Part shown: piece after piece, positions 11,255-25,100 of the stretch
How the letters are laid out: the number at the start of each line of letters is the position of its first letter
Position numbering within the stretch: the stretch's first letter is position 1
NCBI GenBank assembly: GCA_012934845.2
Contig: WNNJ02001997.1
Span: 62,001-126,000, forward strand
Source of the DNA: Pomphorhynchus laevis
Taxonomy: Eukaryota; Acanthocephala; Palaeacanthocephala; Echinorhynchida; Pomphorhynchidae
Reading direction: 5' to 3'
Length of the DNA: 64,000 nucleotides
Made by a program: the position numbers and the translations under genes
The notes under the pieces: generated by a model
What the model saw: only the letters and a program-made list of their open reading frames with translations
Database searches by the model: none
Told to the model about the DNA's origin: nothing

Positions 11255-12920
11255 GCACATACTTAAAGTGATAGAGTCAGAGTCAGCCGGGCGATCAAGA
11301 CGAATATTAAAGTCACCGAGAACAAAATAAATAGTTTAAAAAAATATTATTTAACTTGGCAAATGCGTGCCAGCGCACACTTACATGACCACAACAAAAC
11401 AAAAATGTAAATCATAAGTATAAGACAATGAACAGTGAGGCATAAGATCTGCAAGATCGTTAAAGAACATACTTGAGGAGGCAACTGAACCTGGACGGTG
11501 TACGATCACAATTCCAGAGGGAAAGGAGTTGATAATCTGCATATGAGTAATTCGAACGAGGTGTAACGGATGTTAACGTTAATTTCACGTAGAGACATTG
11601 GGTGACGAGCAATGGCAACAATACTGGCATGGTTAGAAGCAGTAGATGTATCAGAGGCAATTGGACGAGCTGATTTAACTAGAGAACAACCAGAGCGACA
11701 TAGACGACGAATAGCAAAATCGTCGGAGATAGAGTGCCAGGACTCAGTAATGCAGAAAATATCGATAGATAATTGATTGAATATATCAAGGAGCGTATCA
11801 GATTTATGAAGAATGGAGTGAGTGTTGAATAGGCTACGACGAAAAGTATGCTCAGGAGCGAGATCGACTAGCGAAAAAGACAAGGAGAAGAGATAGGACG
11901 CCATCGGATTTTTGGCCTTGTGTGTACAACGTAAAAATTTCCGTATTGATAAGGATTACTCGCCGTTTGTTTCACGTCGATGTTTCTCAATGCGCGCTAA
12001 ATTGAGCTGGGCAATATCAAAAATCATCATCGAGGCAACATTGAGAATAAGCAGATTCGGAAAGCTTTAAGTTAGATACGATATCACAACGATCGCGCGA
12101 AGGAAAACGATTACGTGTATGTGGTGGACGGACAGAGCTTGGAGGAGTAGAGGCAGAAGAGCAGGTAAACGTGGGAATGACAGTGGTGCTAAGTGAAGAT
12201 TTAAGATAAGTTGGGGCATGTGTGACAGGAGTGGAGTGTTGAATCGATTGATCGGATATGTTACTAGAGATGATTTTGACGGAATTATGTAAATTATTGA
12301 GAAGTGAGACAGGGGAGGTAGAGTAAGGAGTATGGTAAGTAATCCTATAGGGAAGTATATGAAAAGATAAATACTTTACTATTCGAAGTTAGTAAATAGT
12401 TAAAGATATACTGACAGAAACATTTAGGAAAAAGGATTTCTTTCACACTAGCACGAGCGCATCTCTGTTTTTAAGTGAGGCTCGTAATATATCGGTTTTT
12501 TTTAAATGCATGTGAACTATGTCGGAAAACGATTTTTAGGAGTGAAGGACTTGTATGATTGAATTTAGTGGATTTGATTAAACGGATCAAAGATACAGGA
12601 GCGATATTATTGAAAAGAGATGGATTATCATCAGCAAGAATTGTTGAGAAAATAGACCTGAAAGCAGATACATCATTGTCGAGGCGACATTGAGAATAAT
12701 CAGATTCGGAAAGCTTTAAATTAGATATGATAATGCATCGATCGCGCGAAGGAAAACGATTACGTAGTGGTGGACGGACAGACCTGGTAGGAGTAGAGGC
12801 AGAAGAGCAGGTAAACGTGGGAATGACAGAAGTGCTCGATTGATAATGAAGATAAGTTGGCGCATGTGTGACAGGAGTGGAGTGTTGAATCGGTTGATCG
12901 GTGATCGACACTCATTAATC
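11255..12920 (-). mobile_element. LINE D 5' half (ORF1 and endonuclease start)
   Basis: The - strand encodes the endonuclease N-terminus (LFNTHSILHKSD, CITESWHSISDD; open at 11904-11506) and, further upstream, the ORF1 RRM-like region (RDRCIIISNLKLSESDYSQ; open at 12911-12471). The ORF1 part is present twice (about 12000-12345 and 12650-12910). A LINE A tip is inserted at 11327-11412. The copy is dead. Confidence 0.75.
11327..11412 (-). mobile_element. LINE A 3' tip nested in LINE D
   Basis: About 86 bp of LINE A 3'UTR, with the hairpin at 11365-11380, splits a LINE D sequence that is continuous at 57870-57900. It is an extremely 5'-truncated insertion, later than its host. Confidence 0.8.
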
Positions 12921-13159
12921 AAGAATTTTTTAACCAGTTCTTATTGATTTAATTTATGTAGTTATAATCAAAAAAAATTGAATCAAGAAAAAAATAGATT
13001 TATTTTTACGTGGCAAATATAAATAGACTTTATTACTAAAATATAAATTTTATATTTTATTATGAATTTTAATCATATTTAATCAAACATTTGAATTCAT
13101 GTACTACTCTATTCACATGTTTTAAAGTCTATTAAAATTTTCTAGACTGAATTAATAGA

Positions 13160-13180
13160 ATGAATATTCGACGTGCTAAT
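13160..13180 (+). CDS. NAA10: NAA10 exon 1 (seven codons)
   Basis: The exon reads MNIRRAN and is followed directly by GTAAGT. Human NAA10 begins MNIRNAR, and the next exon continues SDDLIKMQ against human PEDLMNMQ. It sits in an otherwise gene-free AT-rich stretch (12921-13654). Confidence 0.82.
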
Positions 13181-16100
13181 GTAAGTTTGTTGATTTTTTA
13201 ATTTCATAGTCTTATAAAAGCCTTAATATACTTATATTTAGCTTTTTCTATATTTAATTAGTTAATATATAAATTAGCTGTTTGATTAATTTAAATATAG
13301 TTAATTTTAATTTAATTTATATTTGTAAGTGATAATTTTAATATGCAGTTTTGCTAGGTAAAAATAAGATTAAAATGAGATTAGTAAAATTAAATGCGTT
13401 GCCATTAAGCGCTGAAAATATGGACATATTTTTTGATTAGCTCGAATGAAAAAGCTTACAATTCACATTACTTAGATCAACTTAGATATTTTCCATATTC
13501 TGATATCTTTCTTTAAAGACTTAAAAATGCAGCAATGCAGATCGTTTCAATTAGTTCATAAAGCATTTGATATTAAAGAATAATTTGTTTAATTATTTAT
13601 ATATTTTTAAGTAATAGCTACTATTTACCTGGATTTACTTAACATGTGATTATTATATGTCGACTTCCAAGGGAGCTGAAGCTCGTAAGGAAGCATCACA
13701 TCGAATAATAAAAAACAGAAAAAACGTAAAAAACATCAAGAGTTCACGAGGTCAAGCTTTAGGCGTTCGTTGAATTGCACACAGAAGAACTGTTGATTAC
13801 ACCAGGTGATAATCCATTCCATCGTTTACAGTCCCGATCCATCACTGTCGTGCAATTTGTTCGATGCCTTGAGCGATGCTTCAAACATAACTCGTGTCCA
13901 CGTAACATTGAGGATTCACGAAGACAGAACAGCTGCTTACACGGATGGTTAGGCACGCGCAGCGACATCCACACTAGTGTAAGATCTGCAATCAACAGAT
14001 CGCATTCAATAGATCTTATACCCAACGTCTCTAGTCTAACTGGATAAGGAATGGAGCGAATTGCCGGAACCAATTGTGTGGCTCTTCTCAAAATGTTGTC
14101 GAATTCACTCAATTCTGATTTCAGTTGAGGGTGTGTCGCGTGAGATGCATAGAGCATATGTGATTTTAAGAGACTCGAATATACAATGCGTAAAGCCTTT
14201 GGCTTAAGTCGTCCAACGTTTTGATGAAGATATCCTAATATTCTACGGCATTTTCAATAATCGCAGAAGAATGAAGACGAGATTTTAAATAGGAGAAGAT
14301 AACAACATTTAGCTCAGTAAAGTGATTTACTGATTCGATAACTGTTGAGTTGAGTTGATAAGAAGCGGAAGGTAATCGGGATTGATCAATTCTCATATGT
14401 CGACATTGACTAACATTGATTACTAAGCTGTGTGATAAACGCCAACTACTAACTTTATTCAAATCTGATTGTAGTAGGGGAGAGCTAGAACAACCACGAA
14501 ATAAAGGGCATCACAGTTTCATGTCATCGGCGTATAATAGGCACTGGCATGTAACATTTTCAGCGATTTCGTTGATGTAGATATTAAACAAAGTTGAACT
14601 AAGGATACAGCCTAGTGGATCACCTTGATTGAAATAAAACCATTCAGAAAGAGACTCACCAACTCGCACAGCAAAGGAACGTCTACTCAAGAATTCACGT
14701 ATCCAGAGACAAACGTGCTTTGAGAATTCGTAATTTCCAAGTTTCCACAGTAAAATTGGATGAACGGCCCGATCAAAAGCTTTGGACAAATCAATAAAGA
14801 CGATATCAACCGCCACCCCCTGTTCGACAAAACCGGCCCAGCTTTCGCGTGCTAATGTTAGATTAGTTGAAGTGGAGTGATGTTTTCTAAACCCATGCTG
14901 TTTATTAGATAAAATATTGAATTTGTCCAAATGAGAAGATACATACCTCAGGATCAGTTTCTCCATCACCTTGCAAGCAATACACGTCAAACTTATTGGC
15001 CGATAATTTTGAGGATTTACCTTATCCCCCTTTTTGAAAACTGGAATGACTAATGCTCTCTTCCACATATCTGGGATTATGCCAGTTCTCAAGGACCAGT
15101 AGTAAATATCAAAAAGCGGAAGATGTATATTCGATGCAACTTTGCGTAATAATATACTAGGAATACCATCAGGACCTGAACTATTTTTAGCCGGTAGCTT
15201 CGATAAGATATAAGGAACATCAATCGGGGCAACATAGAGGCTAGAATCCTGGCACTGGAGAGAAGAATTGTCTATCGTAATGTTATAGTCACATAGGGAA
15301 AATCGATTGCGAGTGCGACAAAAGTTCTTGGCAAGGATATTGGCAATAAAAAGAGGAGAAACCGATTTTCGATCACCATCAAGCAGACATTTGATTGACG
15401 AAGATACCCTCTTACGGTTGCCAAGTAGTTGAAAAAGTCTCTTTTGATCGACATGAGACAAGGAGCATATGGCAGCAATGAATCCAGAATATTACAATTT
15501 AACCAAGTTTCAGTGAAAAAACAGCATGTCGAGATTTTCATGATGTACTATTGCTTTGATTTCATCTAACTTGTTAAACAAACTCAAAACATTTGAATAG
15601 AGTATGTAAAGGCCAGCTTTGGTAGATGTACAGGGAAACTTGTGGACATTTGATTTTTGAGAATTCATACAATCGAACAACGAGGATAAATCCGGATGAT
15701 TGACCGTTAGTAGCGAGTTACAGAGTCTACAGTTGAGTTGGGAATGCGTGCGACACAGAGACGTTCGATATCCTGTAACGAAATGTCTCGAGAGCTGTTG
15801 ATAAAAAATCGAGTGGAGACTCTGCGTCGCACAACCTGAAAATTTCGGATTATAAGATTTTCTTCACCATTCATTCGACGCTCGGCCATCTCACGTTTGG
15901 CAGTAAACAACTGTTTTCTGTCCTCTGGAGATAAATCTTTCAAAAGACGAATACTCAAACCTCTTAGAAGATGACTGTTTCGTAGTATAAGTGAACTCAT
16001 TACGGTGGAGGCAAGAACAACTTTGAGTAAACGAGGTCGACTATCTGATTATTTTTTACCAAGGCGAAATAAATTTACTACACGCAAATCCTTTCGAACT

Positions 16101-19100
16101 GTGGCAGAGCAGTTTTGCAAAACACATGAGAGGATTTATTTAACTGCATTGACATTATGCTGAATACGTAAGTCATTGTTAACGGCAGATGACTCGATGA
16201 GGTTTGCAATGAGCACACAGTGAGCCCTATTAGAGTGTGCGCAAAGAAGGGTTAGAATTAGAAGGAACTCTCTTACTATTAGGAGCGGTATTCTGTGACG
16301 AAGATGGCGAGATAGAAGTCAGCTGTAAATTTGGGCGGTGTGACGTAGGAACTGGCAGCTGAGCTAAATTTACAAGGGACCCAATACCACGTGGATTATC
16401 TGATGATGACGTAGAAATGCAATGAGGGGTTGAAATGTAAGGTGATTTATCTGATACGACTAAAGAAATACTGGGTTGCAAATGGTCAATGACAGTAACA
16501 GTAGACGACTGAGCTGATTGATTGGGCAAAATTGAAGGATGCATAGTAATACCTGTAGAATAGATGGGAGATCTTGCATTCTTAGAGGCAATCGAATGCG
16601 GAAGAATTGGGCATCGAGGTTGAAACTTATTACAAGACGAAGAGGCATGTGTGGACATCGCTGCATTGCCAGATAGTTTCAATATATTTGTCTTGAGAGA
16701 CTCTATTTCACTCTTCATCGTATTTATCATCTTAGCAGAACAGTAGCCACAGTAGAATTCGTTGTCTGCAAGGCAAGATGCCTGGGATTCTGAAGTCCAA
16801 ATACTTACCCACGTGTGACAATCATTGTTTGAGCAAAAGACTCGTTGTTCAGATCTATTGGAAACATCTCTAACATCAGTGTTGGACGCGACATGGTTGG
16901 AAACTTGATACTTTTGTTTTTTCGACCCATTTTAATATAGTCGTTTGATTCGTGATAGTCGTTTGATTTATGATTTGATTCGTTTGATAGTTCTAAAAAT
17001 CAATGAGGACAAGGAACCCGCGACCAGAGGGTAACTTTTCAGACTCCAGAGAAGTTTGCAATCCTCTGTTGAAACAGCTGGGTATCGATGATAAATCTCT
17101 CTTTCTAAACGCTTTGTTTGACTCAAGTAAATTGATTTATTTTGAACATATAAACGCCGATCAATGAAAACTTGAGATCAATGAGAAACTGATATAAAAG
17201 TCGCGATAATGATTGTGTGTTTAAGCTTGTATATATCAACTCTCAAACTTTGTTAGGTCGGGTCGAATTTTACTCTTGTACAAAATAGGACGGAGCCGTG
17301 TAATGGGTATAACTAATTTTTGTACTATAAAGCAAATTTGTATTGTCCGATCAACTGATATTTCTAAAACGAAACAACGAACCAATAAACTGATAATATA
17401 TATTTTGTCCTTATCGTAATGCATATTCAACTGGATTATGATTTTAAAAATGCTGACAATATGAACGTGTTTATTATACGGTGTTATCTCAATGGTAATT
17501 TATACAAACAATGATAATGCTCCGTCGCTTCGACCACACATCTACATATTTTGCCCAACTCTCCTGGCCCACCATCTACATCCGCATTAAACTCCGCCTT
17601 CTTCTTGTCACTTTTCGTCTAATCTCTGTCGGCTCCCCAACGTTCATCAACCTCCCTTTCTTAGACGACACTTGCCCCATCTCGCTATTGCTGCGTTCCC
17701 GTAATTCCCTATTACTCCACGTTCTTAATTACTCTGACAACTACGGTCTCCGATCCTTCATCGTCACCGCCCAACTCGCATGAAATCAACTCCCTCTCGA
17801 CGTCCGCCGTGCTCCCTCCTTTATCACATTCAAACACCTCCGTTCACACCTTCTCGAAACATGATTTACATTTTTGTTTTGTTGTAGTCATGTAAGCGTG
17901 CGCTGGCACGCATTTGCCACTTTAAAAATAAAAAATTTTAATGCATCAAATCGTTTAGACTAAAATTCTTGTAACTAATGAGTACGGAAGATCAACTTGG
18001 CTAAGACTTTTACATATCAGTTTTTTTGGCTACGCGAGCCTTATTTTAATTTGGTCGGGTCGAATTTTACTCTTGCCTTATCATTCCGATCGTACATGAG
18101 TGGGCCTTATCAGTGGTCAGTCCGATTCTATAATTCATGTCTCGATCCTTATTTCTGCTTCTAGTATATTTACTGTTTATATTTCGGCCTATTTACTGTT
18201 TTATATTTTGTATTGAACAAAAATTTGTGTTATCTAACGGGTGTTGGTTGTAACTAGTCTAAGCAATTCGCCTGAGTTCATTTTACTCTTAAAAAAAGAT
18301 TTATTTTAACGTTGCAAATGCGTGCCGGCTCACGCTTACATGACCACAACAACAAAAAAGTCTAAATCATGTTTCGAGGAGGTGGGTATGGATGCGGCAT
18401 TTAAATGCAATAAAGGAGGGAGCGCGGCAGACGTCGAGTAGGAGCTTATTCCAGGCGAGTGGGGCGGCGACGAGTAAGGATCGGTGACCATAGTTGTTAG
18501 AGTAATTGTGAACGTGGAGTAAGAGGGTATGACGGGAACGCAACGATAGCGAGGTGGGGCGAGTGTCGTCTAAGAAAGGAAGGTTGATGAACGATGGGGA
18601 GCCGACAGCGATGAGACGAAAAGTTACGATAAGAAGACGGAGTTTGATGCGGATGTGTGTGGTTGACCAGGAGAGTTGGGCAAGATATGTGGATATGTGG
18701 TAAAAACGACGAATATGTAAGCGCACTCGAACAGCGGATTTGATAATGCGTTGTAGGGGTAGGATGCTGAATTTCGGAGAATAGGCTTTAAGGCTTAGGC
18801 AGTAATCGATTTTTTGGGAAAAGAAGCGACGAAAGAGACATACGGGAACGGAATTCGATACGTGGGCGGATACGGCGGATGTCACGGAGAATTAAGTTAG
18901 ACGAGCGAACCTTGTCATGGACGAGGGGTTTAAGAGAAAGGTGAGTGCCTATAAGAATAGAGTACCTATAAGAAATATCTATAAAATCAAATAAAAATCC
19001 ATTTGTCTATAAATCAAAATTAAAGGACAATGTAAAATTACACGAAGTTTTATTTTATTAGGGCATAATCATTTTAAAACTTTGATTTAAACAAAGTTTA

Positions 19101-22100
19101 CTGAACCCGGTTTTTAGTCAGATGACCTTATCAAAATGCAGCATACAAATCTACTGTGTCTTCCTGAAAATTATACAATTAAATATTACATGTATCACAA
19201 TCTTTCATGGCCTGAGGTATAACCGATTTTGTATTATGCTGATCTAATTTCATTAATAATAGCTATCATATGTGGCTGAAGATGAACGTGGCAGAATTGT
19301 TGGATATGTATTGGCTAAAATGTAAGTGAAAGTGCTAATTGAAATAATTTGTGTGCGTTTAAAACAAACCAGAAATAAATAATTTAATCAAATTATTGGG
19401 TAAATTTATTAATTAAATCATGGAAAATTTCTAAAAAATTAAATTTTGTTATAAGATTAAGTAATTTGAATAGTCACTTGACCGCATAGTAGGCAAAGAC
19501 GATACTTTCTTTGATCTTTGTCATTCACTTCGATCATCGTTTGAAAAATTTATATTTTTTTCTATTTGAAGCAACCAAATATTTTTATTTTTTCAGTCAC
19601 AGCTTCTTCAAGTTTTTATGTCGTAGTTTGAAAGACTGCATCAAAAACAAAATATGGTTTACCGTTTATAAATTCAATGCCATTGGAGCTGTAATCTTGA
19701 AATTTTTAAAAAAAATATAATATTATAAAAATATTAATTGTAATTAATAGATAATTAAAAATTATAAATATTATAAATATTTATAATTTATTAATTATAA
19801 ATAATTAATAAATTAAATTTATTAATTATAAATAATTAATAAATTAAATTTATTAATTATAAATAATTAATAAATTAAATAAATTTCACAATTTATCCTG
19901 AAGACTATCGAAAATTCGATACTTTAATAAAATATTTTTACTCTACTCTCTAATCTAATTAATAACAGAAACCAATGTGTTTCTGTTATTAATTATTATC
20001 TGTTATTATTTTTCAAAGTAAAAGTTTCGTTTATAGGACTTTTGCCAAATCTTAATCAAAATGTAAGTTTCGTTTATAAGAATTTTGTTATAAATCGTAA
20101 TTAAAATGTATCTGATATACAGGATGCATTCCCGTATATTAATTTGATAGAATCTAAGCAGAAACAAAAGTTAATATTTAATCAAGAAACAATATGTAAT
20201 TATTTGTAAAACATGTAATATAATATAATTAAAGTTATAAAATATGCTTTTGGAAGAATTTATTTTTATCGGTTTTAAAAAATTAAGATTTTAAGATAAA
20301 AGAAGGCATATGATTAAATTGATTGCCTAATAAATAAATTACATAATAAATTTTATAGAACATCAAATTTCGATATTTATTACTTAATATATTTATTTGT
20401 TTTATTTTCCATTGTGATATGCCTTACAGAGTGATTATATCTGTAAAACTGTCCTTTAAACAAAAATTGTCTTTTTATCAGAGCAAAAATTTATAACAGC
20501 TTAAACACAAATCTCGTTCTAAGAGCGAAACTTTGTAAATAACATTTAACTCTATGCTTTTTTGACATAACATTATGATGTAACTTAAGAGGTATATATT
20601 GATACTCTAGCGTAGGTTCCCATCTATGCAGTCAACATTATACATACCTTGTAAAACATGTAAGCCAGACGCGAAAGAATGACGAATGCCGTTTCGTCAT
20701 CATAATGACTCATCAGTGCCAGATCCCTTTCACTACTGGATGCAGAGGAGGACTGGCAGACGGCAATCAACGAATGAATCAATGTGAATGATGTACTAGA
20801 AAATTTTTTGACAGTCCTCCTCTGCATCCAGTAGTGGGAGGGATCTGGCACTGATGAGTCATTGTGATGACGAAACGGCATTCGTCATTCTTTCGCGTCT
20901 GGCATACATGTTTTACAAGAAATTCACACGAAATGGTCTCACACTCCTTAAATATGTAATTATATTTTGTGCAAAACACATTTTTGCTTCTAATTAAATA
21001 ACAAATAAATGAAATTAATCTATATGACTTGCATTTATTTTCTTACCTACATTGCATATTAATCATATTCATGTTGCATGCTTATGTAAAATATTGAAAC
21101 GCATGGCGGATCATAAATACCATGGCGGATCATGGTGAATTAACCTAATTAATACAAAATTGTTGCGACAGTATGGGCAAATAAGCCAACTTCAGTGTCA
21201 ATGTTAAGCTTGTTTTTGTTTCATCAAATCCGAAATTCTTATCGCAATCTTTGCAAAACCGCAACGAAGATTATTTTTGGCAACAAGTCGATTTTGGTAT
21301 TTAGACAGGCTAGGAAACCCGGTTTCGCAAAAATATGTTGTTGGAAACAGAAGAAGATGCAACGTAATCGCAGACAGAACATGATAAGACCGCAAACACT
21401 TGATCCGGATTTGTGTAATAACATGGAAGAGAAATCGATTTTTGCTAGATCACTATTAATATTTTCAATAAACTCTTCTGTGATGTATCAGTGACATCTT
21501 TAACTTTGACTGTGAATAGACTTCTGGCAAGTTCAAACAATATGTCCGGTAGATTTTGGAAAGTATGATGAAATTTCGGCCGCTATACAAATGTTCTTTC
21601 ACATAAATTATCGTTGTATTTATAGATTTGCCACTTTCTGTAATTAACTAATTCCAAATACTTGCATGACGTACATCTAGCTCAATTCTGTTCAACATTA
21701 GGTGATTTTGGTGCTAATCAAAGGCTAATTAGTTAAGTAGCATTTGATTAGCTAGTAAGTTTTATAGGTTTAACGAAACACAGTTAAAACTTAAATTACA
21801 GTATAGGGATATATATATATTATTTAAAATAATATAAAAAATAAAAACAATATAAAATATGTAAAGAAGATAAGCTGTATTTAGTTTGGTTAACATACAA
21901 AATGGCTATGATTATTAAACAATTGTTTACAGTATCAGATTAATTTTGAACAACATAAGAATATGTTCTATTTAAAATAATGTTTAATTACATTTCCTCA
22001 ATATGCTTTATTTTAATTCAGGGACGATGACGACACCGACGATAACGTATCACACGGCCACATAACATCATTGGTAAATTAATCATGATTTGTTTTACCT

Positions 22101-25100
22101 TATTTTGGTATTAAATTATGCGGGCCGTTCGTCGAACCTATAGAAGATTGGGTTTAGCTCAAAAGTTAATGGAACAATCGTTCATAGCTATGTCAGAAGT
22201 ATACAAGGCGGCGTACGTTTCGTTACACGTGAGAGTCAGTAATCGTGCTGCCTTACATCTATACGAGGATGTCCTTGGATTCAAGTAGGTTTCGGTTTGT
22301 TAGTCTGAAATACATCGACGTATTTGTCATTTTCTTAAATGTACATTTTAAATATGATAAATCAATGCCCTCGTGTTCTGTTTGTTTTTGTTAAATCAAT
22401 AAATCTTTCGTAACTTTAATTGATTGCCTGAAAATGGCGATGAATTGGATAAAACAACTGTAGATCAATCGTTACTGATTTCGCATTTACCGACTATATC
22501 TGTGACGAATCCACCAATAGACCTTTCGAATTTAAATAATAATTCATTAGGAATCAGATTACAATAAATTTAAGAAATTAAGTAAAATTAAAAATTAATT
22601 AATTTTTATTTAAATTATTTAAAATAATTTAAATAAAACATTTTATTATTTAATTCTTATCAGAAAGAATTGAATCGAATTGTTCTTTTGATCAGAAATA
22701 AAAATCGATAATTTAGGTGACTAAATTTGGCTAAACTTACAATTTTTTTAGCTTAAAGTTAAAATAATTAGGATTGAAAAAATCAGATTTATCATATAAA
22801 CCCTTACAGTCGAAAGAAACAAAATCAGATTTTTTATTTGTTAGATATTTCAATTTCTAAAGTCGTTTGTATATTTAAGTGATAAGCGAGATAATTCTTA
22901 ACTGAAATCGTTCCTATCAGATTAGAATTCAATTTAATATTACGATTATAGCTATCTTTATCACCCCATCCTTAGGAAGTAAATCTGTACTATTATGTAC
23001 ATTAAACTTTCGTATTTCCATAATTCTCTCTTTTTCTCGTAAGTTATAAATTTATTACATCCTTTATAATATACTATTTATTCCATTATTTAATGCAAAA
23101 TATTGAATTGCCTCGTTGTCTAATTGATAATTATTAAAATAATTAATTAATTAATAATTATTAATTATTATTATCTCTTATATTCATAGGGTAATAAAGC
23201 CAATGAGATAAGAAAATTTAAGTTCAATCGAATTTATTTTTCTAAACACCGCAAATCACACTTTACTTATCATAAATGCTACTCGTATATTTACTTATTA
23301 TTTTTTTTCATATTATAACTGAAAGCCAAACCCAACAAGAAGAAATTAAATTTATCTTCAATATTTCGGCTAGGAGCAGCATCCATTTTCAAGAAAATTG
23401 TATATTATTTATCTTACAAACTTTTTTGGGTCATTTATTTTTTTAATTATATCAAAATTTCGATTGGTGTCGAGTCTGATTCAGTATATATTCATTTATC
23501 CCTGCTCTCTTGTTTATTGGCTACTTCCTGTCCAAATGTTTCCGAAATTCTCAAACGAATCAAATATTTTCGCTAAAATTCCCATATTTTCCATCAATTT
23601 TGAATGGTAATGGAAGGTAGCTCAAAAGAATAACGCTAGATTCATCGTATGATGTGGTTACATTTTATTTTACTAATTGCTTGAGCACTTGACTGATTTC
23701 TTAAAGATTTGATTCACTATAACGCGAATAAGTCATGTATTTCAATTTGAATGATAAAATGATTACTTGATCGAGTGGTTATAGAATTAAACCAGTAAAG
23801 AACCGGTTAAATATTTAAAAAGTTTCCGAATTTATGTCCTCTAAAATTGTCCATAAATATTGTTCTGTTGATTCTTTATCAACATGTTTTTTTTTATTTC
23901 CCAAATATCTAATGAAAAGGTCTATTGTGAGCCAAGATTTTTGATTTGACTGAAACATCATAATCTGAACGGTTGATTACTTGGATTCTTCGGCTTATCA
24001 ATGACCCAAAGTAAACACATTGACCACGATAAACTCATTAATTAAATAGTTTAATAAACTCTTCTGTGATGTATCAGTGACATCTTTAACTTTGACTGTG
24101 AATAGACTTCTGGCAAGTTCAAACAATATGTCCGGTAGATTTTGGAAAGTATGATGAAATTTCGGCCGCTATACAAATGTTCAACGATAAATTATCGTTG
24201 TATTTATAGATTTGCCACTTTCTGTAATTCATTTTAATCGCTATAAAGTACTTTAAACTGTTGTTTTGTTAAGTTTATCAAAAAGATTAAAACACTTTTA
24301 GAACTTTTCCTTTCGACAACCATCCCACATCATTGTGAAATAGCAAAACATTATTTGACGCATCCAACTAATGAAACAGTTTTGAAAACTGTTTCAAATG
24401 TATATAAAGCACTCTATTTTTACAAAATTGAGAACTAACGACGTTTTTTATTATTAATTCTCGTGATTATTATGACAGTGTCTTTTGTGGATCAGCAGAT
24501 TTCATGACTTGGAATGCCTAATCGATTATATCAGCATAATGAGAGCTATTCTCACGTGAACAGTGCCGTTAGGTATCGAATTGCACTTAATTGTGGCCAC
24601 CTCCTCGACACATGATTTAGATGTTTGTTTTTTGTTGTTGTGGTCATGTAAGCGTGCGCCGGCACGCATTTGCCACGTAAAAAATAAATCTTTTTTTTTT
24701 AATTAAGTAACGAATTCGGATCTAATCATAATCTTGTACAATTAACAAATTATTCACATTAGAATAAATCAAAGATCATATTTCTGATGATCTTAGGCTA
24801 TCACTGGTGAATTGGCATTTAATCACCACATGAGCGCGATCCACAAGTTTAGAACCGCTGCTCTATTTAATATCTTCGAATTTAAGTTTTCTTCGGTAAC
24901 TTAAATTTGATCTCTAGTAGTGAATTTGTAGCAAAAAAATAGAAATTTTCAGAATTGGAAGAACATATTTATTTATTCTTGAACGTTTTATTATAAGCCA
25001 AAATACAAAAAGCAATGGGAAACAGATAGAAACAAGCATGATCTCGATAGTCTGATTCACTACGTTATGGTTGCTCATTCTGTCAATGTGAATTCTGTCG

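Noticed and set aside
17003-17167. 54-codon + strand frame next to LINE B
   Set aside because: It is antisense to the probable LINE leader and has no recognisable similarity. Length is compatible with chance, though it is the cleanest frame in that gap.
21195-21494. 99-codon frame in NAA10 intron 3
   Set aside because: It lies within an intron, overlaps a non-coding direct repeat, and has no recognisable domain.
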